Shown: piece after piece, positions 32,243 to 41,700 of the stretch
Layout: each line of letters begins with the position of its first letter
Numbering within the stretch: the stretch's first letter is position 1
NCBI RefSeq assembly: GCF_001899075.1
Contig: NZ_MKVA01000011.1
Span: 620,001 to 684,000 of the forward strand
DNA from: Devosia sp. 67-54
GTDB taxonomy: Bacteria; Pseudomonadota; Alphaproteobacteria; Rhizobiales; Devosiaceae
Direction: 5' to 3'
Length of the DNA: 64,000 nucleotides
Program-made: the position numbers and the translations under genes
Notes under the pieces: generated by a model
Databases searched by the model: none
Told to the model about the DNA's origin: nothing
The model's input: the letters and a program-made list of their open reading frames with translations, nothing else

Positions 32243-33000
32243 TTGGGCGCGCCGCCCGCTCCCACCAGCCGGTAGCCGATGCCGCGCCGGGTCTCGAGCG
32301 CCACCCCGGCGCCCGCCGCCTTCAGCGCCCGCCTCAGCTTGGAGATCTGCGCCTCGATCGAATTGGCGGTCACGTCGTCGTCGAAGCCGTAGAGCGCTTC
32401 CTCGACCATGCGCTTGGGCGTCATGTGGTTCTTGCGCCGCGCCAGCAGCTCGAGCAGCTGGAACTGCTTGCGCGGCAGCGCCAGGCTCACCCCGTCGACG
32501 ATCGCCTCCAGCGCGTCGGCGTCGACCACCATGTTGGCGATGGCGATGCGGTGGCCCCGCAGCCGCGACGGCCGGCGCAGCAGGGCGGTGACCCGCGCCC
32601 GCATCTCCGGCACCGCGAACGGCTTCACCAGATAGTCGTCGGCGCCGCTGGTGAGCCCCATCACCCGGTCCTCCACCCGCCGCCGCGCCGTCAGCATCAG
32701 GATCGGCGCCTCGACCGTGCGCCGCCGCATTTCGCGCACCAGGTCGAGCCCGTCGCCGTCCGGCAGCCCGAGATCGACGATCATCAGCGTGTAGTCGTTG
32801 GCCCGCGCCGCGAACAGCGCATCCTCGGCATAGCGCACCGTGTCGACGGTGTGGCCCAGCCCCCTGAGCTCGCGTCCGAGCAGCGCCGCGATATTGTCGT
32901 CGTCCTCGACCACCAGGATGCGCGCCTGCGCCGCGATCGGCTCGAGATGCTCCCTGCTGGCCGCCGCGAACCCCTCCGCGTGGCCGTAATCCAGCGTCAT
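32239..33000 (-). CDS. OmpR-family response regulator
   Basis: ARILVVEDDDNIAALLGRELRGLGH...LMIVDLGLPDGDGLDLVREM...LTARRRVEDRVMGLTSGADDYLVKPF; C-terminal winged helix. Confidence 0.92.
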   Translation of the reverse strand: MTLDYGHAEGFAAASREHLEPIAAQARILVVEDDDNIAALLGRELRGLGHTVDTVRYAEDALFAARANDYTLMIVDLGLPDGDGLDLVREMRRRTVEAPILMLTARRRVEDRVMGLTSGADDYLVKPFAVPEMRARVTALLRRPSRLRGHRIAIANMVVDADALEAIVDGVSLALPRKQFQLLELLARRKNHMTPKRMVEEALYGFDDDVTANSIEAQISKLRRALKAAGAGVALETRRGIGYRLVGAGGAPN

Positions 33001-33034
33001 CGTCACACTCCTCCTCGTATGCCGACGCGGCCGA

Positions 33035-33508
33035 TTGTGTGAGGCTTGTCGCTCAAACACAAGGGGTCTAGGGTCTTTTGGCGGGCAAAGGCAGAGCCGT
33101 GCCGCGAGGGAGAAAGCCATTCCGGCCTCGATTCTGATCGCCGACGACGACCCCAACATCCTGCGTGCCTTGACCTTCCTGATGCAGCGCGAGGGACACG
33201 AGGTGCGCACCGCCACCGACGGCCAGCAGGCGCTGGCTGCCGTCGCCGACGCCGTTCCCGACGTGCTGCTGCTCGACCTGATGATGCCGCGCGGCAATGG
33301 CTACGAGGTGTGCCGCGCGCTGCGCGCCTCGCCCGACTACGACGCCGTTCGCATCATCATGCTCACCGCCCGCGGCGGCGATGCCGACCAGCACACCGGC
33401 CTCGCGCTTGGCGCCGACGCCTATGTCACCAAGCCCTTCGCCATCGCCGAAGTGATCGATTGCGTCGCCGCCGTGCTGGCGCGGCCGCGCCCCGCCGGAG
33501 GAGCCTGA
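33035..33508 (+). CDS. Stand-alone receiver-domain response regulator; exact start uncertain
   Basis: ASILIADDDPNILRALTFLMQREGHEV...PDVLLLDLMMPRGNGYEVCRAL...MLTARGG...GADAYVTKPF. Confidence 0.88.
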   Translation: MCEACRSNTRGLGSFGGQRQSRAAREKAIPASILIADDDPNILRALTFLMQREGHEVRTATDGQQALAAVADAVPDVLLLDLMMPRGNGYEVCRALRASPDYDAVRIIMLTARGGDADQHTGLALGADAYVTKPFAIAEVIDCVAAVLARPRPAGGA

Positions 33509-33511
33509 GCC

Positions 33512-33736
33512 ATGCTTCGCCGCACCGCCCGCCGCGACCGCCTGATCGGCCTGTTCATCCTGGCGCTGCTGCTGTTCAACCCGCCGCTGCTCAACCTGTT
33601 CGGCGGCAATTTCTTCGGCTGGCCCGGCCTTTACATCTACCTGTTCAGCGCCTGGGCGCTGATCATCGCCGGCGTCGCTCTGGTGGCCGAGCGCCACCGC
33701 GCCGCGGGCGACGATCGCGACGACCGCCTGCCATGA
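33512..33736 (+). CDS. Small two-TM membrane protein preceding the SSS-kinase
   Basis: MLRRTARRDRLIGLFILALLLFNPPLLNLFGGNFFGWPGLYIYLFSAWALIIAGVALVAERHR; overlaps the next gene by 4 bp. Confidence 0.75.
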   Translation: MLRRTARRDRLIGLFILALLLFNPPLLNLFGGNFFGWPGLYIYLFSAWALIIAGVALVAERHRAAGDDRDDRLP

Positions 33737-36489
33737 GCCGCGAGCTCGTCCTCGGCATCGCCATCGCCTATCTGCTGGCGCTGTTCGCCATCGCCTTCAT
33801 GGTCGAACGCGGCACCGGCCGCCTCGGCCGGCTGACCGGCTCGAGCCTGGTCTATACCCTGTCGCTCGCCGTCTATTGCAGCTCCTGGACCTTCAATGGC
33901 GGCGTCGGCCGCGCCGCCATCAACGGCTTCGACTTCCTGCCCATCTATCTGGGGCCCACGCTCGCCTTCATCCTCGGCCCCATCCTCATCCGCCGCATGC
34001 TGCGCGTCAGCAAGGCCAACAACATCACCTCCATCGCCGACCTGATCGGCGCCCGCTTCGGCCGCTCCGCCGGGCTCGCGGCGCTGGTCACCGTCATCGC
34101 CGTGATCGGCCTCATCCCCTATATCGCGCTGCAGCTCAAATCGATCGCCCAGGGCTTTGCCGTCCTGACGCTGACCTCGCCCGATCCGGCCGACCAGCCG
34201 CCGCTGCTCGACGGCGCGCTGTGGGCCGCCGCCATCCTCACCGTCTTCGCCATGCTGTTCGGCAGCCGCTCCATCCATCCGGGCGAGCACCACCCGGGCA
34301 TGGTGGTCGCCATCGCCGCCGAATCGATCCTCAAGCTGGTCAGCCTCACCATCATCGGCCTGTTCGTGGTCTATGGCCTGTTCAACGGCTTCGGCGATCT
34401 GTTCGGCCAGGCCGCGGCGCTGCCCGATTTCGCCGCGCTGTTCAAGCGCACGCCCGACCGCTACGGCTTCTCCTGGGTGGCGATGACGCTGCTCGCCATG
34501 CTCGCGACCTTCTGCCTGCCGCGCCAGTTCCAGGTGACCGTGGTCGAGAACGTCGACGAGCGCCATCTCGACCGCGCCATCTGGCAGTTCCCGCTCTATC
34601 TGCTGCTCATCAACCTGTTCGTGCTGCCCATCGCGGTGGCCGGCCGCCTGCTGCTGCCGGGCGTCGGCAACCCCGACAACCTCGTCCTCGCGCTGCCGCT
34701 GGTCGGCGGCCAGCCGGTCATCGCCCTCATCGCCTTTCTCGGCGGCGTCTCCGCCGCCGCCAGCATGGTGGTGGTCGAGACCACGGCGCTCTCCATCATG
34801 GTGTGCAACGACGTGGTGATGCCGGCGCTGCTGCGCGTTCCCCCGCTCGGCCTCGCCCGCCGCTCCGACCTCACCCGGCTGCTGCTCTGGGTGCGGCGCG
34901 GCGTCATGGTGGTGGTGATGGCGCTGGGCTATCTCTACATGCGCCACGACAGCGCCCAGGTGGCGCTGGTGTCGATCGGCCTCATGTCGTTCGTCGCCGT
35001 GGCGCAGTTCGCCCCGGCGCTGATCCTCGGCCTGTTCTGGCGCGGCGCTACCAAGGCCGGCGCCTTCGCCGGCATCTCCGCCGGCTTCGTCGTCTGGTGC
35101 TACACGCTGCTGCTGCCCAGCTTCATCGCCCCGCCGATCGCCAATTTCGTCGCCTATGGCCCGTTCAATCTCGGCCCGCTGCGGCCCTATGCGCTGTTCG
35201 GCCTCGCCGGCCTCGATCCGGTGACGCATTCGACCTTCTGGTCGCTGCTCGCCAATGTCGGCGCCCTGCTCGGCGTCTCCATGCTCGGCCGCCAGCGCCC
35301 GATCGACCGCGCCCATGCGGCGCTGTTCGTCGATGCCGACAATCCGCGCGACGCGGCGCAGATCTGGCGCCGCACCGCGCTGATCCCCGACCTGCACTCG
35401 CTCGCCTCGCGCTTTCTCGGCCGCGACCGCGCCGACGACGCCTTCGCCACCTGGGCCGCCGGCCGCGGCCTCGATCCGGCGACCACCGTCACCGCCGACG
35501 CCGAGACCGTGCTGTTCTACGAGCGGCTGCTCGCCAGCGTCATCGGCGCCGCCTCGGCCCGGGTGCTGGTCGGCGCCATCGTCGAGGAGGAGCAGCTCGG
35601 CGTCGACGACGTCATGCGCATCCTCGACGAGACGCAGCGCGTGCTCGAGGCCAATCGCCGGCTCGAGGAAAAATCGCTGGCGCTCGAAACCGCCACCGCC
35701 GAGCTGCAGGCCGCCAACACCCGCCTCAAGGAGCTCGACCGGCTGAAGGACGATTTCGTCGCCACCGTCAACCACGAGCTCAGAACGCCGCTCGCCTCGA
35801 TCCGCGCCTTCTCCGAAATCCTGCGCGACCACCCGCAGCTCGGCGATGCCGAGCGCCTCGAATTCCTCGCCATCGTCATCGCCGAATCCGAGCGGCTGAC
35901 CCGCCTCATCGGCCAGCTGCTGCATCTGAGCAAGATCGAGGCGACCGGCACCATGCCGGCCCGCGCCGAGCTCGTCGACCTCGCCGCGGTGGTGCGCGAA
36001 TCCGCCGCCGCCATGCGCCAGGTCTTCGCCGGCGCCGGCGTCGCGCTCGACATCGACATCGCCTGCGACGACGCCCGCATCGTCGGCGACCACGACCGGC
36101 TGGTGCAGGTGCTGATCAATCTGCTCGGCAACGCCGCCAAATTCTCGCCGCGCCGGACCGGCCGCGCCACGCTGTCGCTGCGCGCCGCCGGAAGCGAGAT
36201 CGAGCTCGCCGTCGCCGACAACGGCCCGGGCATCCCGCCCGCCGCCCGCGACGTGGTGTTCGACCGTTTCCGCCAGCTCGGCGACGCCCTCGGCGACAAG
36301 CCCGAAGGCGTCGGCCTCGGCCTCGCCATCAGCCAGCGCATCGTCGCCCAGCACGGCGGCCGCATCTGGATCGAGGACGCCCCCGCCGGCGGCGCCGTGT
36401 TCCGCATCCGCCTCGCCGCCGCACCGGCAGAGCGTCGCAGTCAGTCCCCTCGCCCCTCCGGGGAGCGGGTGGCGGAGCTTGGAGCGTAG
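33733..36489 (+). CDS. Sodium:solute symporter-histidine kinase fusion (CbrA/CrbS-like sensor kinase)
   Basis: N-terminal SLC5-like membrane domain (YCSSWTFNGGVGRAAINGFDFLPIYLGPTL...) plus HisKA (FVATVNHELRTPLASIRAFSEIL) and HATPase (NLLGNAAKFSP...VADNGPGIP...GVGLGLAISQRIV). Confidence 0.93.
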   Translation: MSRELVLGIAIAYLLALFAIAFMVERGTGRLGRLTGSSLVYTLSLAVYCSSWTFNGGVGRAAINGFDFLPIYLGPTLAFILGPILIRRMLRVSKANNITSIADLIGARFGRSAGLAALVTVIAVIGLIPYIALQLKSIAQGFAVLTLTSPDPADQPPLLDGALWAAAILTVFAMLFGSRSIHPGEHHPGMVVAIAAESILKLVSLTIIGLFVVYGLFNGFGDLFGQAAALPDFAALFKRTPDRYGFSWVAMTLLAMLATFCLPRQFQVTVVENVDERHLDRAIWQFPLYLLLINLFVLPIAVAGRLLLPGVGNPDNLVLALPLVGGQPVIALIAFLGGVSAAASMVVVETTALSIMVCNDVVMPALLRVPPLGLARRSDLTRLLLWVRRGVMVVVMALGYLYMRHDSAQVALVSIGLMSFVAVAQFAPALILGLFWRGATKAGAFAGISAGFVVWCYTLLLPSFIAPPIANFVAYGPFNLGPLRPYALFGLAGLDPVTHSTFWSLLANVGALLGVSMLGRQRPIDRAHAALFVDADNPRDAAQIWRRTALIPDLHSLASRFLGRDRADDAFATWAAGRGLDPATTVTADAETVLFYERLLASVIGAASARVLVGAIVEEEQLGVDDVMRILDETQRVLEANRRLEEKSLALETATAELQAANTRLKELDRLKDDFVATVNHELRTPLASIRAFSEILRDHPQLGDAERLEFLAIVIAESERLTRLIGQLLHLSKIEATGTMPARAELVDLAAVVRESAAAMRQVFAGAGVALDIDIACDDARIVGDHDRLVQVLINLLGNAAKFSPRRTGRATLSLRAAGSEIELAVADNGPGIPPAARDVVFDRFRQLGDALGDKPEGVGLGLAISQRIVAQHGGRIWIEDAPAGGAVFRIRLAAAPAERRSQSPRPSGERVAELGA

Positions 36490-36512
36490 CGACGCTGCGA
36501 AGCTGGGGGAGG
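36442..36512. repeat. Dispersed palindromic repeat (type B), overlapping the 3' end of the SSS-kinase gene
   Basis: agtcccctcgcccctccggggagcgggtggcggagcttggagcgtagcgacgctgcgaagctggggga resembles the intergenic copy at 60094-60171. Confidence 0.8.
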
Positions 36513-36663
36513 CGGCCTTTCCTGACGCCAGCCGGCCCAACCGCATGAGCGACAGCCCCCCGCCGCCCGCTGCCAATGCCAAAACAGCCGCCGCCTCTCA
36601 CTTTCTGGGGATCGGCGGGCCCGCTTTCGCACATCGAGGCGAGACAGGCCGGCTGGGATCGCT

Positions 36664-37458
36664 ATGCTGCGCACGAAACGGCCGCGGGCCAGCCCGGCGG
36701 CGAAACTGGAGGAACGAGTGGACATTCCAACAATCAAGCGGCCACCCAGGCACATCATCGATGCCCTCAGGGACATCGGCACGGCGACCGTCGCCGGCAC
36801 GCTCGGCCATGCCGGCTTCCGCAACCCGCATATGCTGGGCCCGGTCAGCCAGCGCCCCGGCAAGTCGATCGTCGGCCCGGCGCTGACCCTGCAATTCCTG
36901 CCGCAGCGGCCGGATTTGTTCAGCGAGGGCGAATACGCCGATCCCGAGACGCAACTGCACCGCCACGTCCTCTACCAGGTCGAGGAAGGCGATGTGGTCG
37001 TGGTCGATGCCCGCGGCGACATGAGCTCGGGCGTCTTCGGCGACATGATGTCGACCTATTTCAAGGGCCGCGGCGGCGCCGGCATCGTCATCGACGGCGT
37101 CATGCGCGACCGGCCCAATGTCGAAAAGCTCGATCTGGCGCTGTGGCTGCGCGGCTGGACGCCGAACTATCACGTGCAGGTTTCCATCTTTCCCTCGGCG
37201 GTCAACGTGCCGATCGCCTGCGGCGGCGTCACCGTCATCCCCGGCGACATCATCATGGCCGACGACGACGGCGTCATCGTGCTGCCGCCCTCGATGGCCG
37301 AGCAGGTCATCGAGGAGTCGCGCAAGCACGCCGACTGGGAAGTATTCAGTCGCGAGAAGCTGCAGCAGGGCGCCGACCTGCGCCGCTACTATCCGCTGCA
37401 TCCCGACGCGCAGGGCGAATACGAGGCCTGGCGCAAGCTGAATCCGGTGAAGCCGTAG
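36664..37458 (+). CDS. RraA-like / HMG-aldolase family protein; GTG at 36721 is an alternative start
   Basis: ALRDIGTATVAGTLGHAGFRNPHM...GPALTLQFLP...VEEGDVVVVDARGDMSSGVFGDMMSTYFKGRGGAGIVIDGVMRD...PGDIIMADDDGVIVLP. Confidence 0.85.
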   Translation: MLRTKRPRASPAAKLEERVDIPTIKRPPRHIIDALRDIGTATVAGTLGHAGFRNPHMLGPVSQRPGKSIVGPALTLQFLPQRPDLFSEGEYADPETQLHRHVLYQVEEGDVVVVDARGDMSSGVFGDMMSTYFKGRGGAGIVIDGVMRDRPNVEKLDLALWLRGWTPNYHVQVSIFPSAVNVPIACGGVTVIPGDIIMADDDGVIVLPPSMAEQVIEESRKHADWEVFSREKLQQGADLRRYYPLHPDAQGEYEAWRKLNPVKP

Positions 37459-37477
37459 CCGCCGTCGCGCCGGCGAA

Positions 37478-37501
37478 GCCCTCCCCCGCGCCGGGGAGGG
37501 C
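37478..37501. terminator. Bidirectional hairpin terminator candidate between convergent genes
   Basis: gccctcccccgcgccggggagggc stem-loop between the stops of the RraA-like and LacI genes. Confidence 0.5.
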
Positions 37502-37513
37502 AGGGCGCGCCGT

Positions 37514-38566
37514 CTAGCCCCGCCAGTGCACCCTGGGCTCGCCCAGCGTCCGCAGCGTCTCGGCCGGCTCGCCCTCGATGCGCCGGATCAGCAGCCGCGC
37601 CAGCTCCATGCCGGCCGCCAGCACGTCCTCCTCGATCGTGTCGAGCTCGGGATAGAGCGTCGGCAGCAGCTCCGAGGTCTGCTTGCAGATGAAGTGCACG
37701 TCGCGCCCCAGCGCCACGCTCTCGTCCTGCAGTCCGGCGATGATGAACAGCGAGCGCAGCTCGCTGTCGCAGATGATGCCGTCCGGCCGCGGCGCCATGC
37801 GGGCGATCTCGCGCCCGAAGGCGCGCGTCTCCGCCGAGGCCGGCTCGGCGATCGCCGGGCTCAGCACCTGCGCCTGCAGGCCGTGCCGCGCCGCCGCCTC
37901 GCGGTAAGTGGTGACGATCGTGTGGTGGTTGTAGGTCTGCTCGCGGGCCACCACCAGCAGCAGCCGGCGCCGCCCCATCTGCGCCAGCCGCGCGACCGCC
38001 AGCCGGATGAACTCCTCCGAATGGTAGTCGTTGTAGGGATGCGGCGCGTGGAACTCGGTTCGCCCGTGCGTGACGAACGGAAAGCCCGCATCCATCAGCA
38101 ATTGCACCCGCGCGTCGCGGGCCATGGTGTGGGTGATGATCACGCCGTCGGCGGTGCGGTTGGCGACGATGGTGCGGATGGCCTCGAGCGTCGCCTCGGG
38201 CCCGAATTCGGGCGTCACGTTGAGGTGGTAGCGCGTGCCCTGGATGGCATGGCCGATTCCCTGGATCAGGTAGCGCGCGAAATCGATGGTCTCGTCGGTG
38301 CGCTCCAGCACCAGGGCGATGACGTTGGTCTTGCCGGTCCTCAGCCGCACCCCGGCGCGGTCCGGCACGTAGCCGAGCTGTGCCGCCGCTTCCGTCACCC
38401 GCCGGTAGGTCTCGGGCTTCAGCCGCTCGCCGCCGCGCAGCGCCAGCGACACCGTCGACGGGCTGAGCCCGGTCAATTCGGAAATCGTCCGCAGCGTGGC
38501 GCGCGCGGGACCCGCTTTGCCGGATTTCTCGCTCGGTGGCTCGCTCATCGGCGGCATCTCTTTCAC
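37514..38566 (-). CDS. LacI-family transcriptional regulator
   Basis: ATLRTISELTGLSPSTVSLALRGGERLKPETYRRVTEAAAQLGYVPDRAGVRLRTGKTNVIAL. Confidence 0.92.
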   Translation of the reverse strand: MKEMPPMSEPPSEKSGKAGPARATLRTISELTGLSPSTVSLALRGGERLKPETYRRVTEAAAQLGYVPDRAGVRLRTGKTNVIALVLERTDETIDFARYLIQGIGHAIQGTRYHLNVTPEFGPEATLEAIRTIVANRTADGVIITHTMARDARVQLLMDAGFPFVTHGRTEFHAPHPYNDYHSEEFIRLAVARLAQMGRRRLLLVVAREQTYNHHTIVTTYREAAARHGLQAQVLSPAIAEPASAETRAFGREIARMAPRPDGIICDSELRSLFIIAGLQDESVALGRDVHFICKQTSELLPTLYPELDTIEEDVLAAGMELARLLIRRIEGEPAETLRTLGEPRVHWRG

Positions 38567-38733
38567 AGGACGCCGGCCAATTCAACGTCGCCGCCCGGCG
38601 CCGGCCGGTGCAGCCGACGCCTTGCCGCCGCCACGTCGCCGCCGGCGCGGCGCACCGACTCCGTCACCCCTAAGCCCTTTTTGCGCCGCGCTTTTCAGCT
38701 TATGGTCCGCGGCGGTTTGGGGCTACGCGGTCG

Positions 38734-41700
38734 TTGGGCAAGATCTTCATTTCGCATTCGTCGGCCAACAATGCCGAGGCGCTGGCCATCCACGACTGGC
38801 TGGCCGAGAACGGCTGGGGCGACGTCTTCCTCGATCTCGATCCGCGCCGCGGCCTCGTCGCCGGCGACCGCTGGCAGGCCGCCCTCAAGGCCGCCGCCGA
38901 ACAATGCGAGCTGATCCTCATCGTCGTCAGCCCGGAATGGGCCCGCTCGAAATGGTGCCTCGCCGAATTCCTGCTCGCCAAGCAGATGAACAAGCAGATC
39001 CTCGGCGTGGTGGCGAAGCCGACCCCCATCGCCGAACTGCCGGTCGAGCTCACCGCCGAATGGCAGCTCGTCGATCTGAGCGCCCCCGATCCGGGCTGGT
39101 CCACCACCATCTCGCCGCCGCGCTACGAGCCCGAAACCACGGTCAAATTCTCCGGCACCGGCCTTGCGCGCCTCGCCGCCGGGCTCGAAAAGGCCGGCCT
39201 CGACGCCACCAATTTCAACTGGCCGCCCGACAGCGACCCGCAGCGCGCCCCGTATCGCGGCCTCAAGCCGCTCGATGCCGACGATGCCGGCATCTTCTTC
39301 GGCCGCGACGGCGCTATCGTCCTCACCCTCGATGCGCTGCGCGGGCTCGAGGCCGCGGCGCCGCCGCGCATGCTGACCATTCTGGGCGCCTCGGGCGCCG
39401 GTAAATCGTCGTTCCTGCGCGCCGGCCTGCTGCCGCGCCTCCAGCGCGACAGCCGGCATTTCGCCGTGCTGCCGATCATCCGCCCCGAGCGCGCCGCGCT
39501 CAGCGGCGAGCATGGCTTTGCCGCCATGTTCGAGGCCGCGCTCAAGGCGCGCGGCATCACCCGCAACCGCGCCGACATCCGCGCCGCCGTCACCGCCGGC
39601 GCCGCTGCGGTGCGCCCGCTGCTGGCCACGCTCGCCGTCCCGCTCGACAGCGGCGACGGCGCCGCGCCCGCCACCCCGCCCACCCTCGTCATCGCCGTCG
39701 ACCAGGCCGAGGAGCTGCTTGGCGCCGACACCGCCGAGGCCGGCCCGTTCCTCACGCTGCTCGCCGATCTCGCGCGCTCCGACGATCCGGCCGTGCTCGT
39801 CATCTTCACCGTGCGCTCCGACAGTTTCGAGTCCTTGCAGTCGCGGCCCGAGCTCGCCGGCACGCAGCCGCATCACCTCGTCGACCTGCCGCCGGTGCCC
39901 GCCGGCTCCTATGGCGACATCATCCGCGGTCCCGCCCGCCGCATGAGCGCCGCCGGCCGCAAGCTGCTGGTCGAGGAAACGCTGGTCGATGCGCTGCTCG
40001 CCGACATCGAGCAGGGCGGCACCAAGGACGCGCTGCCGCTCCTCGCCTTCACGCTGGAACGGCTTTACACCGACTACGGTGCCGATGGCGATCTCCAGCT
40101 CGGCGAATACGAAAAACTCGGCCGCATCCGCGGCGCCATCGAGGCGGCGGTCGAGCAGGCGCTGGCTGCCGCCGACGGCAATCCCGCCATCCCGCGCGAC
40201 CGCGCCGCGCGCCTCGCGCTGCTGCGCCGCGGGCTCATCCCCTGGCTCGCCGGCATCGATCCCGAAACCGGCACGCCGCGCCGCCGCGTCGCCCGCCTCA
40301 GCGAGGTGCCCGCCGAGGCGCGCCCGCTGATCGAGCTGATGGTCAGCCAGCGCCTGCTCGCAACCGACATCGACAAGCCCACCGGCGAGCGCACCATCGA
40401 GCCGGCGCACGAGGCGCTGCTGCGCCAATGGGGCGCGCTCGACGGCTGGCTGGTCGAGGATTCCGCCGCTCTCGCCACCATCGAGGCGCTGCGCCGCGCC
40501 GCCACCGACTGGGACGCCAACGCCCGCGGTCCCGAATATCTGGTCCACACCGGCGCCCGCCTCGCTGCTGCCGGCGAGGCGGCGTCCGGCGACACATTCG
40601 CCGCCTATCTCACCTCCGTCGACCGCGCCTATCTCGACGCCGCCCGCGCCGCCGAGGATGCCGCGAAGCGCCGGGCCCGCGCGCTCCGCACCCGGCTGAC
40701 CGTCGCCGCCGCCATCGCCGGCGTGGTGCTCGTCGCCGGCCTCACCGCCGGATATTTCATCTACACCGCCGGCGAGGCGGCCAGGCGCGACGCCGCCGCG
40801 AGCTTCGCCACCGCGCAGGCCGAAGCCGCCCTCCGCGCCGGCCGCCCCGAGGATGCGGCCAAGGCGGCGCTCACCGCGCTCGACATCGCGCCCTCGACCG
40901 CCACCCGCACCGCCGCGCTCACCGCCGCCATGGCGGTGTCGCCCAACACCATCGCCACCGTGCCGGTCGCCGGCCGCGTCGCCGACACGCTCTGGCTCGA
41001 TCCCGATCATCTGCTGCTGCTCAATGCCGCCGGCACCGTCACCGCCGTCGATCTCGGCATGCGCAAGCTCGCTGCGCCGGCCAGCCTGCCCACGGGGCCG
41101 ATGCCCATCGCGCTGGCGCCGCGCGGCGCCGGCGAGGCCGAAATCATCTACGCCGACGGCAGCATCGGCGCGCTCGACGGCACGGTGATCGCCGCCGCGC
41201 CGCGCTTCGGCACCGACCGCGACGGCGAAATCCGTAACGTCGCGCCGGCCGCCGACGATGCCTTCGCGGCGCGCGCCGGCACCGCCCGGACCAGCGCCGA
41301 CGGCAAGCTCGTCGCCATGATCGGGCTTGCCGGCGACGTGCTCGTCCGCGACTGCCGCTCATTGCCCTGCGTCGATGCCCGGCTGGCCGCGCCCGACGCG
41401 GCCGGCGGCGCCGCGGCGCTGGCCGGCGCCCTGGCCGTGCGCCCCGACGGTGCCGGCTTCGCCGTCAATTGGTGGCCGGGCTTTATCGCCCTCTATGCCG
41501 ACGCCCAGGCGCCGCCCGATTTGCTGCCGCTGCCCCAGGGCGTGTCGACCAACGGCGTCGCCACCGGCATGGATTGGGGCGGCGACCGCATCGCCCTCAA
41601 CACCGATGCCGGCAAGGTGGTGCTGCTCGATCCGGCCGGCGCCGCCGCGCCCGTCGTCATCGAAGGCGGCACGCTGACCCCGGCGCTCGCCTGGTCGCCT

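Noticed and set aside
33637-36582. 981-aa minus-strand ORF
   Set aside because: Antisense shadow of the SSS-histidine kinase, which has clear family motifs on the plus strand.
38695-41010. 771-aa minus-strand ORF
   Set aside because: Antisense shadow of the TIR-nSTAND gene; Gly/Ala/Arg-rich with no motif.
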